Assembly: GCA_016788585.1 (NCBI GenBank)
Contig: JAEURP010000001.1
Location: 62,001-126,000 of the forward strand
Direction: 5' to 3'
Source of the DNA: Chthonomonas sp.
GTDB lineage: Bacteria; Armatimonadota; Fimbriimonadia; Fimbriimonadales; Fimbriimonadaceae
DNA length: 64,000 nucleotides
Part shown: in pieces, positions 44,884 to 52,552 of the stretch
Layout: each line of letters opens with the position of its first letter
Numbering within the stretch: the first letter of the stretch is position 1
Notes under the pieces: model-generated
What the model was told of the DNA's origin: nothing
Database searches by the model: none
Seen by the model: the letters and a program-made list of their open reading frames with translations, nothing else
Made by a program: the position numbers and the translations under genes

Positions 44884-46017
44884 ATGCACAACATGGAAGT
44901 GAACGAACTTGACCGCCAGTATAAGAAGTTTGGCTTCTGGGCTCTCATCGCGGTTGTTCTCTTGCTCGTTGCGATGGTGCTCGCGCCATTCGCCCAAGCG
45001 CTCATGTGGTCGGTCGTTCTCAGCGTCCTTTCCTATCCCCTTTACAAACGCTTCTGCAGCCGGTTCAACGAAGTTGTTAGTTCCCTCTTAACAATCCTCA
45101 GTACCGTATTCCTTGTAGCAATACCCCTTGGCCTTGTGGGGCTTCTCGTTTTCCTCCAATTCCGTGGAGTTGCCGATGACTTCGAAAAGCATGCAACCAA
45201 CCCAGCCGTCACTACCACCAAGACCAAAGAGACGCCTATCACTCGGCTCGCCCAGCAAATCGACACGGCAATCCAGCCAACACTGAAGCAGTTCGACATC
45301 GATTTCAAGGTTGACGAGTATGTCCGTGAGAATGGGCAAGAAATCGCCCGCACCGTAACTGGCCCAGTGACAAAGGGCGCAACGGCGTTTGCGGTGAGCG
45401 CAGTCATGATGGTGGTCTCGTTCTTGACAATGTTCTTTATGCTGAAAGACGGTCACAAGCTCCTCAAGCCTGCGATTGAGCTCATTCCCTTGCCTGAAGC
45501 GTGGACTCGGAAGATCTTAAGTCGAGTTCAACAGACCATAAAGGCCGTGTTCATCGGGGTCGTCTTGGTGGCGCTGATTCAGGGCGCGGCCGCGGGGATT
45601 GGTTACGCAATCTCGGGAGTCGAAGGCTGGTTGGTCTGGGCCTTCGCGACCTTTGTCCTTTGCGTTATTCCATTGCTTGGCGCGCCAATCGTGTACGTTC
45701 CGTTCGGCCTTATCCTGTTGATGCAAGGAAAGATCTGGCAAGGAGTGTTTCTACTCGTATGGGGTTTTGTCGTCATCAGCAACATCGACAATTTCCTGAG
45801 GCCAAAGTACATTGGTGAAGCGGTCGGACTTCACTACATAGCGATCTTCTTCAGCTTGCTAGGAGGAATATTGGCCTTTGGCCCGGTCGGCCTCATTGCT
45901 GGGCCTGCTCTCCTCACCATTTTCCTCGAACTCATTGCCTTTGCTCGCGAGGAGCGCGCGAAGTCACTCGAATCGAACGCCGAGAACCCTAGCGGCGCCG
46001 CCGAGGTCGCGCCATAA
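44884..46017 (+). CDS. AI-2E family membrane protein (PerM/TqsA type)
   Basis: This 377-residue protein has about eight membrane helices. It begins with a helix pair ('FWALIAVVLLLVAMVLAPFAQALMW'), continues with an amphipathic soluble stretch, and shows the family signature 'VFIGVVLVALIQGAAAGIGYAISG', 'CVIPLLGAPIVYVPFGLILL' and 'PKYIGEAVGLHYIAIFFSLLGGILAFGPVGLIAGP'. Relatives export autoinducer-2 or act as Na+/H+ antiporters; the substrate is open. Its last 54 bases overlap the convergent prmC gene. Confidence 0.88.
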   Translation: MHNMEVNELDRQYKKFGFWALIAVVLLLVAMVLAPFAQALMWSVVLSVLSYPLYKRFCSRFNEVVSSLLTILSTVFLVAIPLGLVGLLVFLQFRGVADDFEKHATNPAVTTTKTKETPITRLAQQIDTAIQPTLKQFDIDFKVDEYVRENGQEIARTVTGPVTKGATAFAVSAVMMVVSFLTMFFMLKDGHKLLKPAIELIPLPEAWTRKILSRVQQTIKAVFIGVVLVALIQGAAAGIGYAISGVEGWLVWAFATFVLCVIPLLGAPIVYVPFGLILLMQGKIWQGVFLLVWGFVVISNIDNFLRPKYIGEAVGLHYIAIFFSLLGGILAFGPVGLIAGPALLTIFLELIAFAREERAKSLESNAENPSGAAEVAP

Positions 46018-46776
46018 CCGCATCGTCCGGCCTTCAAACATCTCTTCCACTGCTGCCGATTGCCCATCGCCTAACTCGGCAAGAAACCACCCGTCTTTCG
46101 TAAGTTGCTTCGGGACTTCCTTGGCCAGCCGCCGATAGAAACTCAGCCCATCAGGCCCAGCAAAGAGGGCATGGGCCGGCTCCCATTCACTTACTTCGGG
46201 TTCTAAGTCGGCATCAGCTTCAACATATGGAGGGTTCGTGATGATTGCATCAAATCGCTCGTCTTCAAAAGTGCCAAAACCATCGCTCCAAACGAAGTCG
46301 AGGTCTGCGCATAGTCGTTCCGCGTTGCGCTCGGCGATCGCTAGGGCTTCGTCGCTGATATCGCAGGCCACGATATCCAGATCAGGACGTTCTAGTTTGA
46401 GAGTAATGGCAACGCACCCCGAACCAGTTCCCAGATCCAAAACGTGGGCACCGTGCGGCAGTACTTCAAGGGCGGCTTGCACTAAGGTCTCCGTTTCCTG
46501 GCGCGGAATCAGGACAGAAGTGTCCACCGAGAACTCTCGACCATAGAACTCACGCCAACCGGTGATGTAGGCCAATGGAAACCGGCTCAATCGATGCATG
46601 AGACATGAAGATAACTGCTCCTCGTTGAAGGCATCGTCGTGAGAATGCGCGAGAACCCAGGCTCGGTCACGGTCCAAGGCATGGGCGGCAAGGAGTTGAG
46701 CTTCCAACTGAGGCGTGGCGATACCCGCATCCTTTAGCTGCTCCGTAGCGTGACGGACCCACTCCCCCACCGTCAT
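45964..46776 (-). CDS. prmC: Peptide chain release factor N5-glutamine methyltransferase
   Basis: This 270-residue enzyme methylates the Gln of the GGQ motif in release factors. An N-terminal helical domain is followed by 'REFYGREFSVDTSVLIPRQETETLV', the SAM loop 'VLDLGTGSGCVAITL' and the substrate motif 'NPPYVEADADLEPEV'. The length is normal. Its 3' end lies 54 bases inside the convergent permease gene, yet both C-termini look family-like, so the overlap appears real. Confidence 0.93.
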   Translation of the reverse strand: MTVGEWVRHATEQLKDAGIATPQLEAQLLAAHALDRDRAWVLAHSHDDAFNEEQLSSCLMHRLSRFPLAYITGWREFYGREFSVDTSVLIPRQETETLVQAALEVLPHGAHVLDLGTGSGCVAITLKLERPDLDIVACDISDEALAIAERNAERLCADLDFVWSDGFGTFEDERFDAIITNPPYVEADADLEPEVSEWEPAHALFAGPDGLSFYRRLAKEVPKQLTKDGWFLAELGDGQSAAVEEMFEGRTMRLWRDLGGAARVLGVRFE

Positions 46777-46806
46777 GATTTCAAGTATGCAAGGTTTTGC
46801 AAGGGT

Positions 46807-47670
46807 ATGCTCGGCCCGATGCTGCCCATCGTCCGCCTGTTAAGGCCACATCAGTGGACGAAGAACCTCTTGGTCTGGGCGCCATTTCTATTCGTTTCGG
46901 GCTGGGAGATGCCCGGCTATTCGCAACTCGTTTGGTTAGCATTCGCCGCCTTTTGCTGTCTAAGTTCCGCTACGTACGCATTCAATGACGTCATGGACGC
47001 GGAGCGCGACAGGAACCACCCGCGCAAGAGCCAGCGGCCTGTTGCCTCTGGGGCGATCAGCAAGACACTCGCCGTAACGCTGGCCTTTCTCCTCCTAATG
47101 GCAGGGCTTGCCATTGCAGTGAGTATCAATATGCAGGCGCTCGGTGTCCTGGGTGCATATGCCGCCTTGCAAATCGCGTACTCGTTTTGGCTTAAGCATG
47201 AGCCGGTTCTCGATGTTTTTGCGATCGCCGGAGGCTTTGTTCTTCGTGCATTGATGGGGGCCGTTGCGATTCAGGTCGTAGCATCAGGCTGGCTGTTTGC
47301 GTGCACGGGGCTCTTCGCGCTCTTTCTTGGGTTCGCAAAACGGCGCGGCGAGCTTCTGACGCTCGGTACCGAGGGTCGCGAAAGCTTGAGCAAGTACAAC
47401 GCAAAGTTTCTCGATCACGCGCTCACGATCACGAGTGCCTCGACGCTCGTTTGTTACGCCCTTTACGCCATCTCTTCGGCCACGGCGCGCGAGCATCGCA
47501 GTCTCGCCATCACTATTCCGATCGTCGCCTTCGCCCTTTTGCGCTACTTGCTCCTGGCGTTCACGCAAGACGAAGGCAGTGACCCCGACGTGCTGCTTTT
47601 CAAGGATCCGCAGCTCGCAATTAGTCTTGTGCTCTTCGTCGGAGCCGCCACGTGGGCGATGCTCCGATAG
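46807..47670 (+). CDS. UbiA-family prenyltransferase, decaprenyl-phosphate phosphoribosyltransferase-like
   Basis: The membrane protein has about nine helices, 287 residues from the ATG at 46807. The start 'LRPHQWTKNLLVWAPFLF' and the first Asp-rich motif 'NDVMDAERDRNHPRKSQRPVASG' are typical of 5-phosphoribosyl-1-pyrophosphate:polyprenyl-phosphate transferases. In actinobacteria these begin decaprenyl-phospho-arabinose synthesis. The second motif (after 'LGFAKRRGELLTL') is also present. The partner oxidoreductase genes (dprE1/dprE2) are not seen. The longer frame (46750) overlaps divergent prmC, so I start later; ATG 46819 is an alternative. Confidence 0.85.
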   Translation: MLGPMLPIVRLLRPHQWTKNLLVWAPFLFVSGWEMPGYSQLVWLAFAAFCCLSSATYAFNDVMDAERDRNHPRKSQRPVASGAISKTLAVTLAFLLLMAGLAIAVSINMQALGVLGAYAALQIAYSFWLKHEPVLDVFAIAGGFVLRALMGAVAIQVVASGWLFACTGLFALFLGFAKRRGELLTLGTEGRESLSKYNAKFLDHALTITSASTLVCYALYAISSATAREHRSLAITIPIVAFALLRYLLLAFTQDEGSDPDVLLFKDPQLAISLVLFVGAATWAMLR

Positions 47671-47672
47671 CG

Positions 47673-48950
47673 CTAAGTCAAGTAAGGCTTTAGCAACCCG
47701 AGCATTTCGCTTGTCACTTCGGCTTCAAGGTGGATCCCGTCCTCTTCGTAGTCCGCTTTAATCACGCGACCGAAGCGATAACATTCATCCACAATGTTAG
47801 ACTTATCATAAGGAAGCACGGCCGAAACGCGACCGAGCTGCTTTTGCGCCATCTCCTTCAGGCGGTTCATCAAGTCGTTGATGCCGACCTTCTTCAGGGC
47901 CGAGATAGCAACCGAGTCGGGCGTGTGGGCGACGAGTTCGCGCACGATGGTTGGGTCGGGGAGTGCGTCGATCTTGTTGAAGACCGTCACGATCGGTTTC
48001 TCGCCCGCATCAAGTTGGTCCAGGGTCTCCAAAACCGAGGCCGCTTGCTCTTCCCAGTTCGGATGGCTAACGTCCACCACGTGAATGATGAAGTCCGCGT
48101 CAGTGGCCTCCTCCAGCGTCGCGCGAAAGGCCGCGACGAGGTTCGTCGGAAGGTTCCGGATGAAGCCCACGGTGTCGGTCAGAAAGATGCTGTAGCCATC
48201 CGGCAGGTCGATCTTTCGCGTCGTTGGGTCGAGCGTCGCAAAGACCATTGCGTCGACCAGCACTTCCGCGCCGGTGAGCAGGTTCATCAGCGTTGACTTC
48301 CCCGCGCTCGTGTAGCCGACGATCGAGACAAAAGGAAAGGGGTGTTTTCGGCGCGAGCTGCGCTGCTGCTTCCGATGAATCTTCACGTCCTCGATCGATT
48401 GGCCGAGCCGGCTGATCCGGTCGCGCACCATTCGGCGGTCCGATTCCAGTTTGGTTTCGCCGGGGCCGCGCATGCCGATGCCGCCGCGCTGGCGCTCGAA
48501 TTTCGTGTAAACGCTCATGAGCCGAGGCATCATGTAGCTCAGTTGGGCGAGCTCGACTTGCAATTGTCCTTCCGTCGTTTTCGCGCGGCGGGCAAAGATG
48601 TCGAGAATCAGCTGCGTGCGGTCCACGACCTTCACTTCGCAAGTCTCGCTGATGTTGCGAGCCTGAATTCCGCTCAGCTCGCAGTCGAAGATAATCACGT
48701 CGGCGTCGGCGTCTTTGGCGTAGGCGCAAAGTTCCTCCAGCTTTCCTTTGCCAATGTAGGCGTGCTGGTGCGGCCGGTCGATGCGCTGGCGCATCATGCC
48801 GATCGGTTTAATCCGAGCCGCCTCGCAAAGGCTTTCTAATTCAGCCTCGACGAGGTCGTCTTCTGCTTCAGAGTCGTTGACGTAAACGAGGAAAGCCGTC
48901 TCTTGGACTTTCCATTGATCGAGTTCGGCGGTGTTTTTTGTATGGGGCAT
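47673..48950 (-). CDS. hflX: Ribosome-associated GTPase HflX
   Basis: In this 425-residue protein the N-terminal HflX domain contains 'YIGKGKLEEL' and 'DCELSGIQARNISE...VVDRTQLILDIFA', with the helical part 'ERQRGGIGMRGPGETKLESDRR'. The G domain has 'GYTSAGKSTLMNLL' (G1), 'DTVGFIRNLP' (G3) and 'NKID' (G4). It splits stalled ribosomes under stress. It shares a transcript with the small gene at 48958-49479, 7 bases upstream, and its stop lies 2 bases from the convergent UbiA gene. Confidence 0.95.
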   Translation of the reverse strand: MPHTKNTAELDQWKVQETAFLVYVNDSEAEDDLVEAELESLCEAARIKPIGMMRQRIDRPHQHAYIGKGKLEELCAYAKDADADVIIFDCELSGIQARNISETCEVKVVDRTQLILDIFARRAKTTEGQLQVELAQLSYMMPRLMSVYTKFERQRGGIGMRGPGETKLESDRRMVRDRISRLGQSIEDVKIHRKQQRSSRRKHPFPFVSIVGYTSAGKSTLMNLLTGAEVLVDAMVFATLDPTTRKIDLPDGYSIFLTDTVGFIRNLPTNLVAAFRATLEEATDADFIIHVVDVSHPNWEEQAASVLETLDQLDAGEKPIVTVFNKIDALPDPTIVRELVAHTPDSVAISALKKVGINDLMNRLKEMAQKQLGRVSAVLPYDKSNIVDECYRFGRVIKADYEEDGIHLEAEVTSEMLGLLKPYLT

Positions 48951-48957
48951 AAAGGCG

Positions 48958-49479
48958 TCAGAAAGACGCGAAAAGCCAAGATGCGTTCAGGCTAAATCCT
49001 GAGAAATTGACTCCGGCGCGCTTCGTAAAATTGTCGTATCGCCCGAAGATGCGCAGCCGTTCACCCACTGTCGCGCCAAGCTCAAAATTGGTGTTAATAA
49101 TGAGTCCGCGCTCGGTGTCGCCAAAAAGTCGAAAATCGGTGTAGGCCGGGCCAATTCGGGCCGCAAAATAAGGAACAGTGCCGCGAGGGTCGGTGCCAAA
49201 GCCTTGGTTCCAGCCGACGGTCGGAGCAAAGATGAATACGCGGTTGCCGTTCTTGCTACGAGTGAGAACATTCACGTCATAGTCGATCCGTCCTCCAGTC
49301 GCGGAGCGCGAGCTGGCAGGAGAAATTCCAAACCCCCACCATTGGTCGCCAAATGCGCTCTTTACCAGCGAATTGCTCGGATAAAAGATTCCGGAGCTAA
49401 TACTCAGGCCATAAGAATCGGCATGGGCGAACGCGCCAAGCAAGGTCGCAGAGGCGGCAACAGCGAAGAACTTCTTCAT
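48958..49479 (-). CDS. Small secreted protein, possible outer-membrane beta barrel
   Basis: This 173-residue protein has a signal peptide 'MKKFFAVAASATLLGAFAHA'. The mature part alternates hydrophobic and polar residues in strand-like stretches ('VFIFAPTVGWNQGF', 'YFAARIGPAYTDFRLF', 'LNASWLFASF') and ends in Phe, as outer-membrane proteins do for Bam recognition. An 8-strand barrel is plausible by length. The ATG at 49479 gives the signal peptide; a longer frame reads through the G-rich repeat. It is located directly upstream of hflX. Confidence 0.65.
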   Translation of the reverse strand: MKKFFAVAASATLLGAFAHADSYGLSISSGIFYPSNSLVKSAFGDQWWGFGISPASSRSATGGRIDYDVNVLTRSKNGNRVFIFAPTVGWNQGFGTDPRGTVPYFAARIGPAYTDFRLFGDTERGLIINTNFELGATVGERLRIFGRYDNFTKRAGVNFSGFSLNASWLFASF

Positions 49480-49500
49480 AGTGCGCAAATCGTACCCGTG

Positions 49501-49535
49501 TTTGGGGGGTGTGGGGTGTGGGGTGTGGTTAGGGG
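49501..49535. repeat. GGGGTGT short tandem repeat, G-rich on plus strand
   Basis: About five G-runs of three to six bases follow one another with GTGTG spacers ('TTTGGGGGGTGTGGGGTGTG' and so on). This could form a G-quadruplex on the plus strand. It lies in the 5' region of the minus-strand barrel gene, just upstream of its start. Confidence 0.55.
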
Positions 49536-49638
49536 TGAGGTCAGGGCGGGCTAACGTGCGGGACTCCAAAAAAATGGGGCCGAAGCCCTCGCTTCGATGG
49601 CGCAAATCGCGCCATTCGTGATCACTGGCCCCGCAGGA

Positions 49639-49764
49639 AGAGCCGTCGAGTTGACCTCAACGATCATTCTTCTCGCAAAATTCGCCGTTGGTCTCGCTTC
49701 GATGATCACTTTTCTCAGAAAAAGGGCCGTCGGGCTCGGTTCGATGATCACTTTTCACCGATAG
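49639..49764. repeat. Three degenerate 42-bp tandem repeats
   Basis: Units 49639-49680, 49681-49722 and 49723-49764 line up without gaps. Shared parts are GCCGT at unit positions 4-8 and, strongest in units 2 and 3, TTCGATGATCACTTTTC at 19-35. A partial fourth unit starts at 49765 (GGGCCGT). Unequal flanks and the absence of spacer variation exclude a CRISPR. The block ends 75 bases before the start of the fibronectin-III copy B. Confidence 0.65.
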
Positions 49765-49795
49765 TGGGCCGTTCCGACGACTTTTTTGTCGCAAG

Positions 49796-49806
49796 AAACC
49801 TCTAAA
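49796..49806 (+). promoter_or_regulatory. Shared upstream motif AAACCTCTAAA, copy B
   Basis: These are the same 11 bases as at 2126-2136, again exactly 33 bases before an ATG, here the one at 49840. A small hairpin with a six-T loop lies just upstream (CGAC-TTTTTT-GTCG). Confidence 0.45.
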
Positions 49807-49839
49807 AAGTTGAACATAGTGCCAAAGATATTTACTGTT

Positions 49840-50484
49840 ATGGCAAACGGATACCATGCAATGAGCGACTCGACGCTCACCCAGAATATCGCAATTACGA
49901 CCGACTTCCTCATCACGAAGTTCGCCGACTACGGCCTGACCGAGGCTGAAGTCGAGGCGCTGGTCGCGACCAATGATGCGTTCGACAGCAGCATCACGGC
50001 CTCGATGAATGCCGATGCCGCCAAGCTGGCAGCCACCCAGGCCAAGTATGCCGAGCGGGCGACGACGCTTGATGCCATGTCGAGCTTTGTCGGCAAGATT
50101 TACGCCAACCCCGAGGTGTCGAACGAGATGCTGGCGGCGGCGAATCTCAGCCCGCGTCCAAGCCACTCCGGCGCCCGCCCGCTTGTGCCCGTGTTCGACT
50201 TTTTGGCCACGCCTTCGCCCAATGGCGAGGTTCGCCTGAAGTGGAATCGCAGCACAAATCTGCGCTCGGTGACCTTTGTGGTCGAAGCTCAGACGGGCGA
50301 ATCGGGCCCGTTCGAGTTCATCGCTAGCACGACGCGCACGACGCTGACTTTGACGGGCTTCGAGCCTGGCCAGATGCGCACTTTCCGCGTCCTCGCCACC
50401 CGCGGAAGCCAAACAAGCGCGCCGAGCAACCTCGCCGTGATTTATGGAGAAGGCTCGTACACCGAGCTGCCGATGGCGGCGTAA
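49840..50484 (+). CDS. Helical N-domain plus fibronectin type III protein, copy B
   Basis: This 214-residue protein has the same length as copy A at 1448-2092. Its alanine-rich helical part ('AAKLAATQAKYAERATTLDAM') is followed by a linker with Pro and Arg and one fibronectin-III domain with 'VRLKWNRS' (131-138), 'FVVEAQTGESGPF' and 'FRVLATRGSQTSAPSNLAV'. Copy A reads 'IMLKWKRN' and 'YRVTAV...TSAPSD' at the same places. I choose the ATG at 49840 over 49786 because of equal length and equal motif distance. A downstream Met at 49861 cannot be excluded. There is no signal peptide and function is unknown. Confidence 0.75.
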   Translation: MANGYHAMSDSTLTQNIAITTDFLITKFADYGLTEAEVEALVATNDAFDSSITASMNADAAKLAATQAKYAERATTLDAMSSFVGKIYANPEVSNEMLAAANLSPRPSHSGARPLVPVFDFLATPSPNGEVRLKWNRSTNLRSVTFVVEAQTGESGPFEFIASTTRTTLTLTGFEPGQMRTFRVLATRGSQTSAPSNLAVIYGEGSYTELPMAA

Positions 50485-50573
50485 TTCTCTATTGAGTGCG
50501 GCGAGCCATCGCCGCTTTTGGTCGGGCAGCGAGCAATCGCTGCCCGCAATCTATGTGGCCGGGCGGCGACAGT

Positions 50574-51686
50574 TTATGGGGACCGCAGAATCTTTTTGGA
50601 CCGCGTGGTGAGGTCGGGCGACCAGAAGCCGAGCGTCGCGCGCAACTCGAGCAGATTTTCCATCGGCGTCTTCGCCTTTTCGAGGTCGTCGAGCTTCATG
50701 TAGGCCTCGAGCACGACCTTGTTGGCGATGAAGCGATTTTTTGCGTTGTCGTGATCGAGGAATTCGTCGGCGAGCGTGATTGCGCGCTCGGGCGAACCGT
50801 ATTTGCATTCGATCCAGGCGAGCGAAAGCTCTTGAAGATCATCGTGATTCGCATGGCGCAGCACGTCGGCGGCGAGGTGGGGATAGCCCGCCCAGTCTAT
50901 GAACATGGACCGCATCGTGGCGAACTCGGCTTGGCGATCCTCGGGCAACGTGACGATTTTCTTCTCCATCCAACGCAACCGATTGGCCGCCGCCATGCGA
51001 TTGGTGACTTCGGGAAAGCCTCTCCAGCCCGACGAAATCTGCGTCGCGGTGATTTCCTCTTCGGGAATGCCCTCCTCCGCGCCATATCGGGCCGCGATGC
51101 GATAAGCCTGACCGCACAAATGATGCTCGCCGATGTGCATGAGCGAGAGGGCGAGCGTGCGCGAGGCTTCGAACCGCGTGAGTGGCGGCGTCCAACGCCC
51201 ATGCTCGGCTTCGAGCAAGAGGTTTACAAGGGTGCGCGCCGCCGTGAGTGGTTCATTGGCCGCCAACGCTTGCAATTGCTCTAAGCTGAGGCTTTCGGCG
51301 GGCTCGACGACGGGTCCGCCGAGCTTTTGAATGAGCTTTTTGACCTGGTTGCGACCGACGCGACTCTGCCCGGTCTCGTAGCGATGCCAAGCCGATGCGG
51401 GGATCAAAGTTTGCTCGGCTGCGCGGCGGATCGACGTGAGCGCGGCAAACCTTTCGATCTTTAGCATCCATCCGTAGTGGATGCCATCGAGCTCCGGCTC
51501 TGAACGCTGCGCCCCGTGAATGAGATCGAAAAGCGCTTCGCGTTGGGCCTCGGTCGGCGCGACTTGGCCGGCCTCCCACCGCTTGAGGGTGGAAACCGAA
51601 GTCCCAAGGAAGTCCGCAAATTCGCCAAGAGACTGACCCAGTCTTAGTCTCTCGGACCTAATTGCGGGCCCAAAGCTCGCTTCCAT
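50574..51686 (-). CDS. Transcription regulator with two XRE-like HTH domains and a helical repeat part
   Basis: In this 370-residue protein the first HTH is clear (residues about 7-57, 'SLGEFADFLGTSVSTLKRWEAGQVAPTEAQREAL'). A second HTH-like stretch follows at about 85-130 ('AEQTLIPASAWHRYETGQSRVGRNQVKKLIQKLG'). The remaining 230 residues are helical and resemble tetratricopeptide repeats ('LSLMHIGEHHLCGQAYRIAARYG', 'LADEFLDHDNAKNRFIANKVVLEAYMKLDDLEKA'), the layout of RRNPP-type peptide-sensing regulators. It is divergent from the PEP-CTERM gene, whose promoter region holds an inverted repeat. Confidence 0.75.
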   Translation of the reverse strand: MEASFGPAIRSERLRLGQSLGEFADFLGTSVSTLKRWEAGQVAPTEAQREALFDLIHGAQRSEPELDGIHYGWMLKIERFAALTSIRRAAEQTLIPASAWHRYETGQSRVGRNQVKKLIQKLGGPVVEPAESLSLEQLQALAANEPLTAARTLVNLLLEAEHGRWTPPLTRFEASRTLALSLMHIGEHHLCGQAYRIAARYGAEEGIPEEEITATQISSGWRGFPEVTNRMAAANRLRWMEKKIVTLPEDRQAEFATMRSMFIDWAGYPHLAADVLRHANHDDLQELSLAWIECKYGSPERAITLADEFLDHDNAKNRFIANKVVLEAYMKLDDLEKAKTPMENLLELRATLGFWSPDLTTRSKKILRSP

Positions 51687-51760
51687 CTGAACCTATATTA
51701 CAGGAGAACTAGCTCATGTCCCAAATGTGGGCTTGCTCTTGGGTCGGCGAAAGGTGTCAA

Positions 51761-51785
51761 ATCGAATCAGATCGAGCAATTCGAT
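51761..51785. promoter_or_regulatory. Inverted repeat, candidate operator
   Basis: ATCGAAT (51761-51767) and ATTCGAT (51779-51785) are perfect inverted copies 11 bases apart, with GATCGA between. They lie in the divergent gap between the double-HTH regulator and the PEP-CTERM gene, 17 bases before the latter's ATG. Control by the neighbouring regulator is inference. Confidence 0.4.
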
Positions 51786-51801
51786 CATCAAAGGAAAAAC
51801 A

Positions 51802-52503
51802 ATGAACACTTACCGAACCCTCTCGCTTGGACTGCTGATCGCTGCCGCATCATCCAGCTTTGCATTCATCGTCAATGGCAGCTTTGAAACCGGCACCGCC
51901 TATTCTGGAGCGCCGAATATCTTCTCGCCGGGCACACCGGCTCCGTGGGTCGCTACAACATTCACACCCGACATGTATGACAACGCCGCGGTGGACGGTT
52001 GGGGCATTGGCGGAATCGCGGCCTACAACAACATGATGTCTGGCGTCGTCGCCGCACACGGCCACCGCTTCATCGGCTTCGCCGCATCCGCCCCAATGGG
52101 CTTCGGCGAGTCCTTCGGCCAAAACGTTTCTGGCCTGACTGTCAACAACCAGTACACGGTCACCGCGAGCATGATCACTGACCCAACAACACTAGGAAAT
52201 GTGCAGTTTGGCGGCGTCTATGACGGCTACGGAACGATCGACGCATACTTTAACAATGCCTACATCGGCACGTTTGCTCAGAACACGCTCTCGAAAACCT
52301 GGCAAACGAGGAGCTTCACGTTCACAGCATCCGCAACGTCGGGTTTCCTAGAGTTTCGAGCCATGGCTGACATGTCGACGCCGGTCTTGAGGAGCTCCTA
52401 TATGGGCCTAGACAACCTTCAAACGGTGCCAGAGCCATTTACGATGGTAACTCTGGGTCTTGGCTTGGCTTCACTGATCCGAAGACGGTCGCGAAGAACC
52501 TAA
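51802..52503 (+). CDS. Secreted PEP-CTERM protein
   Basis: The 233-residue product has a signal peptide ('LSLGLLIAAASSSFAFI') and a body with 'VNGSFETGTAYSG' and 'YMGLDNLQ'. The C-terminus 'VPEPFTMVTLGLGLASLIRRRSRR' is a standard PEP-CTERM sorting tail (VPEP, helix, basic end) recognised by an exosortase. The body looks like a carbohydrate-binding or DUF642-like beta sandwich. AAGGA lies just before the ATG at 51802; an upstream frame from 51727 would bury the signal. A strong terminator follows. Confidence 0.85.
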   Translation: MNTYRTLSLGLLIAAASSSFAFIVNGSFETGTAYSGAPNIFSPGTPAPWVATTFTPDMYDNAAVDGWGIGGIAAYNNMMSGVVAAHGHRFIGFAASAPMGFGESFGQNVSGLTVNNQYTVTASMITDPTTLGNVQFGGVYDGYGTIDAYFNNAYIGTFAQNTLSKTWQTRSFTFTASATSGFLEFRAMADMSTPVLRSSYMGLDNLQTVPEPFTMVTLGLGLASLIRRRSRRT

Positions 52504-52517
52504 GTTTATCGGCTTCA

Positions 52518-52548
52518 AATGCCGCGGCAGATTGCCGCGGCATTTTTC
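52518..52548 (+). terminator. Intrinsic terminator of the PEP-CTERM gene
   Basis: A 12-bp perfect stem (AATGCCGCGGCA / TGCCGCGGCATT) with a GAT loop ends in a T run. Weak T-content on the other side may let it also stop the convergent lipid kinase gene, which ends at 52553. Confidence 0.88.
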
Positions 52549-52552
52549 TATT

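Noticed and set aside
49639-49764. CRISPR array
   Set aside because: The units are contiguous and degenerate throughout; there are no spacers between conserved repeats and no cas genes nearby.
49786-49839. Earlier start of fibronectin-III copy B
   Set aside because: It would start upstream of the shared AAACCTCTAAA motif and break the equal length with copy A.
49657-50412. 251-codon minus-strand frame opposite fibronectin-III copy B
   Set aside because: It is antisense to a gene with a clear paralogue; its 14-residue repeats come only from the 42-bp DNA repeats.
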